Shown here: positions 29,245 through 38,202 of the stretch, piece after piece
Layout of the letters: each line of letters begins with the position of its first letter
Numbering within the stretch: position 1 is the first letter of the stretch
Assembly (NCBI RefSeq): GCF_004104355.1
Contig: NZ_RJLM01000016.1
Coordinates: forward strand, 18,482-82,481
DNA from: Photobacterium chitinilyticum
Lineage (GTDB): Bacteria; Pseudomonadota; Gammaproteobacteria; Enterobacterales; Vibrionaceae
Direction: 5' to 3'
Length of the DNA stretch: 64,000 nt
Position numbers and translations under genes: made by a program
The notes under the pieces: model-generated
Told to the model about the DNA's origin: nothing
Databases searched by the model: none
Seen by the model: the letters and a program-made list of their open reading frames with translations, nothing else

Positions 29245-30428
29245 CGTTCTACCTGTCCCATTGCCCGCCTAACCAGCGGTGTTTTTAAAATATCACATAG
29301 GCTCATCGCCATCAGGCCAATATTCCTGCCAGCGATCAGCGGAAAGCTGTTGTTGGCAAACAAGCTGACCAGGCCTGCAGTCATATTGATGGTCGCCTCA
29401 CGATCCGGTGTACGGCGCTGACGATAGCGGCTCAAGATGCTAGCACTGCCCGGCTCTTCGCCGGCCTCCAGCCCCTTGGCGACTTCTTCAGCCAAGGTCA
29501 TCACATCACGCAAGCCAAGGTTGAATCCCTGACCGGCAATCGGGTGCAAGGTCTGCGCGGCATTACCGACCACAGCAACCCGATGAGAAATTAACCGCTG
29601 AGATTGACGCAACAATAGCGGGTAGGCACAACGGGATCCCGTTTTCACCAGTTGCCCGAGCCGCCAGCCAAACGCCTTCTGCAGCTCAGTCAAGAACTGC
29701 TCATCACTCCACTCCATCACCTTATACTGTTCTTCCGGGCGGATGCACCATACTAACGAGCTACGCCCTTCCGACATCGGCAGCAACGCAACAGGCCCGT
29801 AAGGAGTAAAGCGTTCAAATGCCCGTCCCTGATGGGCTTCAGCCGTCGTGATGTTGGCAATAACAGCAATCTGCTCAAAATCATACTCACTGCGTCCCAT
29901 GTTCAACATCTCACAGCAAGCTGACAAAGCACCGTCTGCCGTTACCAGCAACTTGCCAGAAATAGTATCGCCTTGATCCAAAGTCAGGGTTACCGCTGCT
30001 TGGCTTCGCTTAATATCGGTAATAACGGCCGGACAGAACAAGCTAACAGGTTCAAGCTCATCAAGTTGTTTATGCAATACAGCACCTGCATCGGCAAGCT
30101 CTACAACATAACCCAACGCATCAACAGCCTGCTCATCGGCATCAACATGTACGATGCCTGCATGCCCCTGATCAGAAACATGAATATGTGAAATCGGTGT
30201 AGCCACTTCCGCCATCGGCGGCCAAATACCAATATCCCGCAGGATATTGGCCGAGCCCAACGACAGCGCGATACTCCGCGCGTCATAGCCCGGGTGTTGA
30301 TCCAATTTGGGTGCAACGGCTTCAACAACTGCTATTTTCAGCAGGCCATTGCTGAGTGTATTAAGTGCAATTGCCAGTGTTGCGCCCGCCATTGCTCCAC
30401 CAGCAATGACCACATCATACTGCTTCAC
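29241..30428 (-). CDS. ubiH: 2-octaprenyl-6-methoxyphenol hydroxylase UbiH
   Basis: FAD monooxygenase for the C1 hydroxylation of ubiquinone synthesis. 395 residues with the FAD motif VVIAGGAMAGATLAIAL, TADGALSACCEML, and VAVVGNAAQTLHPIAGQG. It belongs to the same family as UbiI and lies between ygfB (23 bp upstream) and ubiI. pepP, which sits between ygfB and ubiH in E. coli, is absent. Confidence 0.96.
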   Translation of the reverse strand: MKQYDVVIAGGAMAGATLAIALNTLSNGLLKIAVVEAVAPKLDQHPGYDARSIALSLGSANILRDIGIWPPMAEVATPISHIHVSDQGHAGIVHVDADEQAVDALGYVVELADAGAVLHKQLDELEPVSLFCPAVITDIKRSQAAVTLTLDQGDTISGKLLVTADGALSACCEMLNMGRSEYDFEQIAVIANITTAEAHQGRAFERFTPYGPVALLPMSEGRSSLVWCIRPEEQYKVMEWSDEQFLTELQKAFGWRLGQLVKTGSRCAYPLLLRQSQRLISHRVAVVGNAAQTLHPIAGQGFNLGLRDVMTLAEEVAKGLEAGEEPGSASILSRYRQRRTPDREATINMTAGLVSLFANNSFPLIAGRNIGLMAMSLCDILKTPLVRRAMGQVER

Positions 30429-30451
30429 ATCCAGCCCCTTTGCGTAAGTAA

Positions 30452-31099
30452 TTAATGCAGTGTTGGCTTCTCACCCTGGCCGATGCCAGGAATCGTTGGT
30501 TCTTCAACAGCACCCGGGCGCTGGCTGAGTTCGACCAGACAGGTCAGGACACATTCCGGCACATAGGCAGCCACATTATCGAATAACTGGGCTTGCTCTG
30601 ACATATCTTCATCTTCGTCGACACCTAGTTGAGAGATCTCTTCCAGTACCGATACAGCCTCAGTCACTTCAGGTGAGAGTTTGGATTTCTCCAGCCCCAT
30701 CAAACCCAGTCCTGAGATAAAATTCGTCGTCCATTCACTCAATGCCTCGGCACGCAGCATCAGCTCAGCCTCATCGGCAGGCAGCAGCATCGAGACAGTA
30801 AATTCATAATCCGCCAGCTCCGCCGCCGTCGAGCTAAATAAGGTTTTAGCCAATTCACCCAGCTCAAAAGAGGCTGCATCAAAGACCATTCGCACTGCGG
30901 CTTTTGCACCATCGGTTAAAAGTGCGCCTTCGTTAGCGTAATCACTGACCGGGCCAACCCAGCTCTCATCATCTACCGCCATACCACCGCAGATCATTCC
31001 GCTCAACAGACCGTGAAGTTCTGAAGGCGTGACTGCCAAGCCGTGATCTTTCAATGCTGCTTCAACAACATCATATGCGGGCAATTTAACATCGCTCAT
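30452..31099 (-). CDS. ygfB: UPF0149 family protein YgfB
   Basis: 215-residue cytoplasmic helical protein of the UPF0149/YecA-like family, with LPAYDVVEAALKDHGLAVTP and SELHGLLSGMICGG near the N-terminus and acidic composition. Its biochemical role is not established in enterics; in Pseudomonas YgfB modulates ampDh3 and beta-lactam tolerance. It heads the ygfB-ubiH-ubiI operon and is divergent from zapA. Confidence 0.93.
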   Translation of the reverse strand: MSDVKLPAYDVVEAALKDHGLAVTPSELHGLLSGMICGGMAVDDESWVGPVSDYANEGALLTDGAKAAVRMVFDAASFELGELAKTLFSSTAAELADYEFTVSMLLPADEAELMLRAEALSEWTTNFISGLGLMGLEKSKLSPEVTEAVSVLEEISQLGVDEDEDMSEQAQLFDNVAAYVPECVLTCLVELSQRPGAVEEPTIPGIGQGEKPTLH

Positions 31100-31323
31100 G
31101 GGCCTTTCACCTTAATCTCATTGGTGCCAATCTTAATTGTGTTATGCTAACACTTAGCCTATGAACAGGCTAATAACCTGATAACAATTCAGTAGATTCC
31201 CAGTGCAGCCGTGGTGCGATGTTTTTATTGGCATGCTAAGCCGATGTTTATATCAAACTGGCTCCAAGTTGGTTAAGATCTGGCTAGTCAGTCACCATTT
31301 GCGACAAAGCATGATAAGCAAGC
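31100..31323. other. ygfB/zapA intergenic region
   Basis: Part of the 322-bp divergent gap. A 7-bp inverted repeat TTAGCCT/AGGCTAA (31154-31173) lies close to the ygfB start without a T run. No gene seen. Confidence 0.5.
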
Positions 31324-31352
31324 TTGCATGTTGAAAAGGCTTTTTCTATATT
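31324..31352 (+). promoter_or_regulatory. Possible sigma-70 promoter of zapA
   Basis: TTGCAT (31324-31329) and TATATT (31347-31352) with a 17-base spacer, 70 bp upstream of the zapA ATG. Confidence 0.45.
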
Positions 31353-31421
31353 TAGCCACCTATCGCGTATCGCAAGCGGAATGCCATATTAGCTATCTGG
31401 CACGGAGCAGATTAGAAGTTT

Positions 31422-31724
31422 ATGAGTACTCAGGCAGTTGAAATTCAAGTAATGGGCCGTACCTTGCGGGTAAACTGTCCGACAGGTCAGGAGGATGCGC
31501 TGCGTGAAGCGGCAATAGATTTTGACCAACGCCTGCAGGACTTGTCTGATCGTACCAATATCAGCAATGTCGAGCAGCTGCTCATGTTTACAGGTCTGAA
31601 TATTTGTAACGAGCTGCATAGCGAACGTAGAGAACATCAAGGCAGTGATTCAAATTTGTCCAATCGAATCAGCGAACTAGCAGAAAATTTGGATAAAGCA
31701 TTGCAAAATCAACCAAAGCGTTGA
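31422..31724 (+). CDS. zapA: Cell division protein ZapA
   Basis: Z-ring associated protein that cross-links FtsZ protofilaments. 100 residues: globular head with VEIQVMGRTLRVNCPTGQ and LREAAIDFDQRLQDL, then a long C-terminal coiled coil (LLMFTGLNICNELHSER on). 6S RNA follows 7 bp after its stop, the conserved zapA-ssrS-fau order. Confidence 0.97.
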   Translation: MSTQAVEIQVMGRTLRVNCPTGQEDALREAAIDFDQRLQDLSDRTNISNVEQLLMFTGLNICNELHSERREHQGSDSNLSNRISELAENLDKALQNQPKR

Positions 31725-31731
31725 TAATAAA

Positions 31732-31919
31732 TTGACCCTGGGGTGTACGTCAGTGAATTAACGTCCCCGAGCCGATAAGCAAATACCCAGGATCAGCTTT
31801 TTATTAGCTATTGAGCATGCTCAGCCCGTACTGAGAAGCCTGCGGTTAATGTTGCTGATCCACCTTGAACATCTGGTTCAAGGGCCACAATTCGCAACGG
31901 CACCTTGGGGCATACCTCC
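31732..31919 (+). ncRNA. ssrS: 6S RNA
   Basis: Regulator of sigma-70 RNA polymerase that mimics an open promoter. About 188 bases. Segments nearly identical to E. coli 6S RNA are GTCCCCGAGCCGATAAGC, TTGAGCATGCTCAGCCCGT, CTGAGAAGCCT and CACCTTGAACATCTGGTTC. The ends pair: CCCTGGGGTG at the 5' side with CACCTTGGGG at the 3' side closes the long rod. Location between zapA and fau is the canonical one. Exact ends are estimated. Confidence 0.95.
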
Positions 31920-32014
31920 AACAGTAACGAGAATCGAGAAACTGGATTCTAGAACTCGTCCACAAGATACTCGCTTCTATAATTGCCCGAACAACCTCTG
32001 TCATTGGATGACCT

Positions 32015-32617
32015 ATGAGACAACCTGTTCAGCCATCTTCTCCACGCCAGCATATTCGCCAACATGTCCGTCTTCGGCGCCGTGCCCTTAGCCCGGAACA
32101 ACAGCAACATGACGCACAAGAATTGCTTGTACGGTTCCAACAGATAAAAAGTGTCATCGAGTCTCACCATATTGCACTGTATTTATCCAATGACGGTGAA
32201 ATTGATACCCAACCTCTGATCAACTGGCTATGGGAACACGGTAAACAGGTTTACCTGCCCGTCCTGCATCCTTTCAGCAAAGGACACCTGCTGTTTCTCC
32301 ACTACACCCCAGCAACCCGTATGACGCTGAACAAATATCAAATCCAAGAGCCCGCGCTGGATATCAGGCTAGTGAAGCCCGCCAGAGAACTGGACCTGAT
32401 CTGTACCCCGATGGTCGCTTTTGACAGTACCGGCCAACGCCTGGGAATGGGGGGCGGTTACTATGATCGCACACTCACTCGCTGGCACTATGAAAAACAA
32501 GGTCCGCGTCCACTCGGCTTGGCCCATGACTGCCAACAGGTCAATAACCTGCCTTTTGAGGCCTGGGATGTCCCTCTGCCGGAAATCATTACCCCGTCTT
32601 GCCATTTTTCCTGGTAA
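32015..32617 (+). CDS. fau: 5-formyltetrahydrofolate cyclo-ligase
   Basis: Converts 5-formyl-THF to 5,10-methenyl-THF with ATP. 200 residues. The N-terminal basic segment IRQHVRLRRRALSPEQQQ and the C-terminal ATP/Mg site DSTGQRLGMGGGYYDRTL are diagnostic. It is cotranscribed with 6S RNA in E. coli and probably here. Confidence 0.96.
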   Translation: MRQPVQPSSPRQHIRQHVRLRRRALSPEQQQHDAQELLVRFQQIKSVIESHHIALYLSNDGEIDTQPLINWLWEHGKQVYLPVLHPFSKGHLLFLHYTPATRMTLNKYQIQEPALDIRLVKPARELDLICTPMVAFDSTGQRLGMGGGYYDRTLTRWHYEKQGPRPLGLAHDCQQVNNLPFEAWDVPLPEIITPSCHFSW

Positions 32618-32679
32618 CAAGACCTATCTAAATAAATAGCGACACTCTGCTGCCTTTTTCAGCATATTCCTGCTTACCA

Positions 32680-32695
32680 ACGCAAACGTTTGGTT
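32680..32695 (+). promoter_or_regulatory. PurR-like operator upstream of rpiA
   Basis: ACGCAAACGTTTGGTT matches the PurR consensus ANGCAANCGTTTNCNT at all but one defined position. It lies 163 bp before the rpiA ATG. Another LacI-family regulator is possible. Confidence 0.55.
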
Positions 32696-32857
32696 TTTAC
32701 GTGCCACAAATGGCATAGCTAAATCTATGTTATTAATAGATTTATGTTTTCTGATGTAATGAACAGCGATCTTCGTCAAAGAATAGGCCTGACGCATGCA
32801 GTCCAGTTAGCTATAATCAGCGCTTCGCGCAACGTTTGTCATCACTAGGAGAAAGGC

Positions 32858-33517
32858 ATGACACAAGATGAAATGAAAAAAGCTGCTGGCTGGGCTGCTC
32901 TGGACTACGTAAAGAAAGGCAGCATTGTAGGTGTCGGCACAGGCTCAACCGTTAATCACTTCATCGATGCTCTAGAAACTCGTAAAGAAGAAATCCAAGG
33001 TGCAGTATCTAGCTCGGTAGCTTCCACTAAGCGCCTGGAAGAGATCGGCATTCCTGTTCTGGATGCAAACGAAGTCTCTAGCCTGGATATTTATGTTGAT
33101 GGTGCCGACGAGATCAACGGCGAGTACGACATGATCAAAGGTGGCGGTGCCGCATTGACTCGCGAAAAAATCGTTGCAGCCATTGCCAAGCAGTTCATCT
33201 GTATTGTTGATGATACCAAGCAGGTGGACGTACTGGGCCAGTTCCCGCTGCCAGTCGAGGTGATCCCGATGGCACGTTCATTCATTGGCCGCGAGCTGGT
33301 GAAACTTGGTGGTGACCCAGTTTATCGCGAAGGTGTAGTCACGGATAACGGCAACATTATCCTAGATGTACACAATATGAAAATTACCAAGCCTAAAGAA
33401 CTTGAAGAACAAATCAATGCGCTTCCGGGCGTAGTTACCGTTGGCCTGTTTGCTCACCGTGGTGCGGACGTCTTGCTGATGGGGTCTCGTGAAGGCGTGA
33501 AAAAATTCGAAAAATAA
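32858..33517 (+). CDS. rpiA: Ribose-5-phosphate isomerase A
   Basis: Interconverts ribose-5-P and ribulose-5-P in the pentose phosphate pathway. 219 residues as in E. coli. The phosphate loop is [15 protein letters not shown]; the catalytic acids are in [11 protein letters not shown]-type sequence ([14 protein letters not shown]) and [25 protein letters not shown] directly precedes the ATG, a strong ribosome site. Confidence 0.99.
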   Translation: MTQDEMKKAAGWAALDYVKKGSIVGVGTGSTVNHFIDALETRKEEIQGAVSSSVASTKRLEEIGIPVLDANEVSSLDIYVDGADEINGEYDMIKGGGAALTREKIVAAIAKQFICIVDDTKQVDVLGQFPLPVEVIPMARSFIGRELVKLGGDPVYREGVVTDNGNIILDVHNMKITKPKELEEQINALPGVVTVGLFAHRGADVLLMGSREGVKKFEK

Positions 33518-33561
33518 ACTAGTTAGCCGCAAGGCTAGCCTGAGTTCTGTTATTTGATTAC

Positions 33562-33588
33562 AAAACGGCATATATTATGCCGTTTTTT
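33562..33588 (+). terminator. Terminator after rpiA
   Basis: AAAACGGCATA/TATGCCGTTTT stem with a 3-nt loop, running into six T. Confidence 0.88.
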
Positions 33589-33651
33589 CTTATCTATATT
33601 GTAATATTCTTACCCTTACTGGTTATTTTTTGATACTTTAATATCAGCATG

Positions 33652-33667
33652 TAGCAATCGTTTGAGT
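33652..33667 (+). promoter_or_regulatory. Weak PurR-like site upstream of serA
   Basis: TAGCAATCGTTTGAGT keeps GCAANCGTTT of the PurR consensus but misses two outer positions. 114 bp before the serA ATG. Confidence 0.35.
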
Positions 33668-33780
33668 TAACGCCAGGCCGCCAGCATGCAGGAAAATAAC
33701 CTTGCTAAGTCTTTCCTGCCAACACAGTGCTGGTCTCCCCCCTGAATGCCTAGACTCATGTTTTTAAGGATGAGAACCCA

Positions 33781-35010
33781 ATGGCTAAAGTTTCACTGGA
33801 TAAAGAAAAGATTAAAATTCTCTTGTTAGAGGGTGTTCACCCTTCTTCAATTGAAGTTTTACAGCACGCTGGTTACACCAATATCGAGTACCACAAGGGT
33901 TCTCTTGCTGGTGATGAACTGTTGGAAGCAATCGAAGATGCGCACTTTGTTGGCATCCGCTCCCGCACCCAGCTAACTGAAGAGGTCTTTAGTGCTGCAA
34001 AGAAACTGATTGCCGTGGGTTGTTTTTGTATCGGAACCAACCAGGTTAATCTGAAAGCCGCGACCAAGCGGGGGATCCCCGTTTTTAATGCCCCATTCTC
34101 CAACACCCGAAGTGTTGCCGAGCTCGTACTTGGTGAAATCTTGCTGCTTCTTCGCGGCATCCCAGAAAAAAATGCCAAAGCACACCGTGGCGAATGGCAG
34201 AAATCCGCAGATCACTCTTTCGAAGCCCGAGGCAAACGCTTGGGGATCATCGGTTATGGCCATATCGGTACCCAGCTGGGTATTTTGGCTGAAAACCTCG
34301 GCATGAAAGTCTATTTTTACGATATTGAAAACAAGCTATCACTGGGCAATGCCACTCAGGTTCGTTCAATGACCGAACTGCTGAACAAGTGTGACGTGAT
34401 CAGCCTGCATGTACCTGAAACGCCTGAAACCCAGGATATGATGGGCGCTGAAGAATTTGCCCGTATGAAACCTGGGGCCATCTTTATCAATGCCGCCCGT
34501 GGTACGGTCGTCGAGATTGATTCGCTATGCAGCGCACTGGAAAGCAAGCACATTGCCGGCGCGGCTCTCGATGTATTCCCGACAGAACCAAAAACCAATA
34601 GCGATCCATTCGAGTCGCCGCTGATGAAATTCGACAATGTCCTGCTGACACCGCATATCGGCGGTTCAACCCAGGAAGCACAGGCCAACATTGGCGTCGA
34701 AGTGGCGGGCAAACTGGCGAAATACTCGGATAACGGTTCCACCCTGTCAGCCGTTGGCTTCCCCGAAGCATCTCTTCCTGAACATCGTGACTGCGCTCGC
34801 CTGTTGCACATTCACGAAAACCGCCCGGGTATTCTGAACCAAATCACCACGATTTTTGCTTCAGAAGGCATCAACATTGCCGCACAATACCTGCAAACAA
34901 GTCCGGAGCTCGGCTACGTGGTTATTGATGTTGAAACAGAGCGTGCCGAAGAGGCACTAACAAAACTTAAGGCGATCGACGGTACAATTCGCGCGCGAAT
35001 TCTGCATTAA
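33781..35010 (+). CDS. serA: D-3-phosphoglycerate dehydrogenase
   Basis: Oxidises 3-phosphoglycerate with NAD, the first step of serine synthesis. 409 residues, the short SerA type of E. coli. NAD-binding GIIGYGHIGTQLGILAENLG, catalytic Arg/Glu/His region (FINAARGTVVEI and LTPHIGGSTQEAQ), and a C-terminal ACT domain (IHENRPGILNQITTIFASEG) for serine feedback. AAGGATGAGAA precedes the ATG. Shares the terminator with yggE. Confidence 0.99.
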   Translation: MAKVSLDKEKIKILLLEGVHPSSIEVLQHAGYTNIEYHKGSLAGDELLEAIEDAHFVGIRSRTQLTEEVFSAAKKLIAVGCFCIGTNQVNLKAATKRGIPVFNAPFSNTRSVAELVLGEILLLLRGIPEKNAKAHRGEWQKSADHSFEARGKRLGIIGYGHIGTQLGILAENLGMKVYFYDIENKLSLGNATQVRSMTELLNKCDVISLHVPETPETQDMMGAEEFARMKPGAIFINAARGTVVEIDSLCSALESKHIAGAALDVFPTEPKTNSDPFESPLMKFDNVLLTPHIGGSTQEAQANIGVEVAGKLAKYSDNGSTLSAVGFPEASLPEHRDCARLLHIHENRPGILNQITTIFASEGINIAAQYLQTSPELGYVVIDVETERAEEALTKLKAIDGTIRARILH

Positions 35011-35059
35011 TCGCAAAGCGACAGGATCGAGGAACTAGGGCCGAGATTCGATAACAGGA

Positions 35060-35086
35060 AAAGGAGAGCATGTGCTCTCCTTTTTG
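35060..35086. terminator. Terminator between serA and yggE
   Basis: AGGAGAGCA/TGCTCTCCT stem followed by TTTTTG on the plus strand; the minus side has a shorter T run. Confidence 0.82.
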
Positions 35087-35109
35087 TTATTCAGAAACAA
35101 AGAGAGTGA

Positions 35110-35808
35110 TTATTCCTCAAGCTTAAATACAACTTCAACTCGATCACGGATTGTGATCTGTGAATCCTGATAAGTCGCTGACGTTTCCGGTGCGGCATCC
35201 ATCGCCATCCGCATCATCATCGGGCGTGGGCTTGCAGCCTGGTAGGTAATACGCCATACCCCATCGATCTTCTCACCAAAGCCTTTTGCCAATGATTCGG
35301 CTTTCTCCATCGCATCTTTTATCGCGGCCTGTCGCGCCTGTTCGATATATTCGGCTTCATTGCTGACCTTGAGCTGGATAGTGTTGATCCGGTTGATCCC
35401 GTCGCCCAGCGCGTTATCGAGATAGGTGTTCAGCAGTTCGAGATCTCTCACCGTAACGGTAATATGGCGACTGGCACGGTAGCCGGTCAGTTCGGGCTTC
35501 TTGTCTTTCGGGTAGTGATATTGCGGCTGCAGGCTAATATTGGCGCTTTGAATATCGCTTCGCTCTACTCCCTTGGCCTGCAAGCGCTCGACAAATGCTG
35601 TAACCGCCTTATCAACCGCCTGTTTGGCCTCTTTGGCCGAAGCGCGCATTTCTTCGACAGCAACCGAGAATTCTGCCATATCAGGTTGCGCCGTTACCTC
35701 GCCACTGCCGATCGTTTCAAGGTGAGGTACGGTTATATTAGCCGCCGCCGTGCCCGCAAAGCCCAACGAGCTCAATCCCAATACCACCGCTAATAGTTGC
35801 TTTTTCAT
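35110..35808 (-). CDS. yggE: SIMPL-domain periplasmic protein YggE
   Basis: 232 residues with a signal peptide (MKKQLLAVVLGLSSLGFAG, cut near TAAANI). The SIMPL/DUF541 domain follows: ETIGSGEVTAQPDMAEFSV, GYRASRHITVTVRDL. E. coli YggE lowers oxidative stress damage; its mechanism is unknown. Neighbours argP/argO and mscS are the same as in E. coli. Confidence 0.93.
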   Translation of the reverse strand: MKKQLLAVVLGLSSLGFAGTAAANITVPHLETIGSGEVTAQPDMAEFSVAVEEMRASAKEAKQAVDKAVTAFVERLQAKGVERSDIQSANISLQPQYHYPKDKKPELTGYRASRHITVTVRDLELLNTYLDNALGDGINRINTIQLKVSNEAEYIEQARQAAIKDAMEKAESLAKGFGEKIDGVWRITYQAASPRPMMMRMAMDAAPETSATYQDSQITIRDRVEVVFKLEE

Positions 35809-35960
35809 AAGGCTATCCTAATTGGTTATACCGTCAAATTTGTCTGCTGTTTTGTTTCGACAACAAGGATCCAAAAATTATCCCCCAAAACTGAAAATGT
35901 TTTGTACGATGTTTTATTTTGTAATTTATCAACACAACATTAAAACGATTTGCTCTTTCA

Positions 35961-36863
35961 CTATTGTGGCAACACGTTGCGGGCGTATGTGGTTAACTTC
36001 TGTGACAGCTCGGCCAACACGCCACTTTCAAGAACCCAATGATGCCAATACATTCGGCGAGTCAGAAAAATCTCCGGCGTCACATTTACCAACAGGCCAC
36101 TGTCCAGTTCACTCTGGATCTGCACCCGTGGGATCAGGCAATAAGCGATCCCCTCCACCGCCATTCTGACAAATGCCTCGGACGATCTCACCGTATGCTT
36201 CATCACACTGCCCAGCGGCAGATTATAGTGCTGGTGAACAAAGCGCTCATGCATATCATCATGCTGATCGAACGCCACACCAGGTGCCGCCAGCAAGGTC
36301 TCCCTTGTCACACCATCAGCAAAGTATTTCTTGGCAAACTCGGGGCTGGCAACACACCAGTAGTCAACCCGGCCAAGATAATCTGCCACACAGCCCGGTA
36401 ACGAATTGGCCTCCATACTGATCGCCCCCACCACTTCACCGCTGCGCAATTTGTCCAGTGTTCTAATTTCATCCTCAACCAGCAGGTTCAACTCTATTCG
36501 CCGTGACTTCAAAAGCGGACTCAGTGCAGGCAAAAGCCAGGTAGCTAAACTGTCTGCATTAATAGCCAGAGAAACCGATAAGGGCTGGCTGGTATCATCT
36601 GGAGTGAGCTCCGGTAACAACTCTTGCTCCAGCAGACGAACCCGACGATAGAGTCCCAATATTTTCTGCCCTGCCGGCGTCGGCCTCGGTGGCTGCTCAC
36701 GCACCAGCATTGGCTGGGCCATCAGCTTTTCCAACTGCTTGATCCGCTGAGAAACCGCCGACTGGGTAATACACAAATGCTCTGCTGCCCGCTCAAAACC
36801 GCGCTGCGCAATCACCGCATCCAATGCTTCTATCCAGCGATAATCCAGCCCTCGCATACCCAA
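35961..36863 (-). CDS. argP: LysR-family regulator ArgP
   Basis: Activator of argO in response to arginine (lysine blocks it), also called IciA. 300 residues. N-terminal [23 protein letters not shown] then [18 protein letters not shown]. The substrate-binding domain follows. It is divergent from argO, the pairing seen in enterobacteria and vibrios, which supports ArgP over a generic LysR call. Confidence 0.93.
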   Translation of the reverse strand: MGMRGLDYRWIEALDAVIAQRGFERAAEHLCITQSAVSQRIKQLEKLMAQPMLVREQPPRPTPAGQKILGLYRRVRLLEQELLPELTPDDTSQPLSVSLAINADSLATWLLPALSPLLKSRRIELNLLVEDEIRTLDKLRSGEVVGAISMEANSLPGCVADYLGRVDYWCVASPEFAKKYFADGVTRETLLAAPGVAFDQHDDMHERFVHQHYNLPLGSVMKHTVRSSEAFVRMAVEGIAYCLIPRVQIQSELDSGLLVNVTPEIFLTRRMYWHHWVLESGVLAELSQKLTTYARNVLPQ

Positions 36864-36989
36864 CCCCGCTCATTATTAGAAAGATTAATAATATATAAAT
36901 TTTATTAGTTGTACTTAATCCTACTCTCGAGAGTAAGCTTGCGCTATCAGAAATCGTCGTTGATAAATCTCTTTTCAGGAACAAGACCA

Positions 36990-37625
36990 ATGAGTATGTG
37001 GGTGTTATTACAAGGATTTGGATTGGGTGCGAGCATGATCATTCCCATCGGGGCGCAAAACGCGTATGTTTTGAACCAGGGTATTAAGCGCAACCATCAT
37101 TTAACCACAGCAACTATCTGCAGCATCTGCGATGTGATATTTATCAGCCTGGGGATCTTCGGCGGAGGCGCTCTGCTATCAAGCAATGAAACCTTGCTGT
37201 TTGCGGTTACAGTCGGCGGCATGGCATTCCTGCTCTTTTACGGCGTAATGTCTTTAAAGAGTGCGTTCCAGCCCGCCTCAACAGAGGGTGAAAACACGAC
37301 CGCCTTGACCCGCAGACGGCGTACCGTCATTCTAGGCGCGCTGGCTGTCACCGTATTGAACCCGCATTTATATCTGGATACGGTGGTCATTCTTGGCTCG
37401 ATTGGCGGCCAGTTCGAAGGAAGTGATCGAGTCGCGTTTGCAGCGGGCACAATCCTCGCATCATTCGTATGGTTCTACAGCCTGTCGATCGGCGCTGCGA
37501 AAATGGCCCCTACCCTGTCCAAACCCAAAGTAAAATGCGCTATCGATCTTTCCGTCGCTGGTATGATGTTCTTCATCGCAGCGCACCTTGCAAACCAATT
37601 ATGGGAGAGTCCTTTTGTCGGATAA
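36990..37625 (+). CDS. argO: Arginine exporter ArgO (LysE family)
   Basis: Inner-membrane exporter of arginine and canavanine. From the ATG of MSMWVLLQGFGLGASM it has 211 residues; the frame is open 27 codons upstream without family sequence. The LysE signature IIPIGAQNAYVLNQGIKRNH lies at about 17-36, and five to six hydrophobic helices follow. ArgP-dependent control is expected from the divergent argP. Confidence 0.95.
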   Translation: MSMWVLLQGFGLGASMIIPIGAQNAYVLNQGIKRNHHLTTATICSICDVIFISLGIFGGGALLSSNETLLFAVTVGGMAFLLFYGVMSLKSAFQPASTEGENTTALTRRRRTVILGALAVTVLNPHLYLDTVVILGSIGGQFEGSDRVAFAAGTILASFVWFYSLSIGAAKMAPTLSKPKVKCAIDLSVAGMMFFIAAHLANQLWESPFVG

Positions 37626-38118
37626 CCAGGAACACATCTACCAAACCAATATTGCGCTATTCCAACAGGCAAATGTTCCCTATAAAGAGTGGCAACACGA
37701 CCCTATTTTGGACTTTGAGACCGATCGACGTATCAGTACCGAACTCGGTATCACCGCGGCACCGACCAAGAGTTTATTTATGAAACTCAAAGGCGGCGGT
37801 CATTGCCTGCTACTGACCCACCGTGACAGTCGGCTCGACAGCAAGTTGGTAAAATCACTGGTCGGCAAGCGTGTCTCGATTTGCAGCAATGATGAAATGG
37901 TTGAAGCCATAGGTTGTGAACCGGGCGCGGTATGCCCGTTTGGTTTGCCGGAAGCTATCACAATGCTGATCGACCCGGTGTTATATTCCTTTGATGAAAT
38001 CATGTATACCCCCGGAAAACCGACCGCTACCTTTGCATTTGCCAGTGCCCAATTGGATGCACTGTTAAGCCTGCTGCCTAATCCGCAAATTCAGTTGCCT
38101 GCAGTTACTGAAGTATAG
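37615..38118 (+). CDS. YbaK/EbsC-domain aminoacyl-tRNA editing protein
   Basis: A second editing-domain protein in the window, 167 residues from a TTG at 37615 that has GGGAGA about six bases upstream and overlaps the argO end by 11 bp; an in-frame TTG at 37588 is the alternative. Seen: FQQANVPYKEWQHDPILDFE, AAPTKSLFMKLKGGG with the family lysine, and CPFGLPEAITMLIDP. It resembles ProX-type trans-editing proteins more than YbaK. The substrate is unknown. Translational overlap suggests it belongs to the argO transcript. Confidence 0.82.
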   Translation: MSDNQEHIYQTNIALFQQANVPYKEWQHDPILDFETDRRISTELGITAAPTKSLFMKLKGGGHCLLLTHRDSRLDSKLVKSLVGKRVSICSNDEMVEAIGCEPGAVCPFGLPEAITMLIDPVLYSFDEIMYTPGKPTATFAFASAQLDALLSLLPNPQIQLPAVTEV

Positions 38119-38149
38119 AGGGCAGCCGAATACTCTCGGACTAATATCT

Positions 38150-38185
38150 AAAAAAATGGAGCCAGCCGGCTCCATTTTCATTTTT
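38150..38185. terminator. Bidirectional terminator between the YbaK-type gene and mscS
   Basis: AAAATGGAGCC/GGCTCCATTTT stem (11 bp, 4-nt loop) flanked by A and T runs. Confidence 0.85.
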
Positions 38186-38202
38186 CGTTTTATTGATGGC
38201 TC

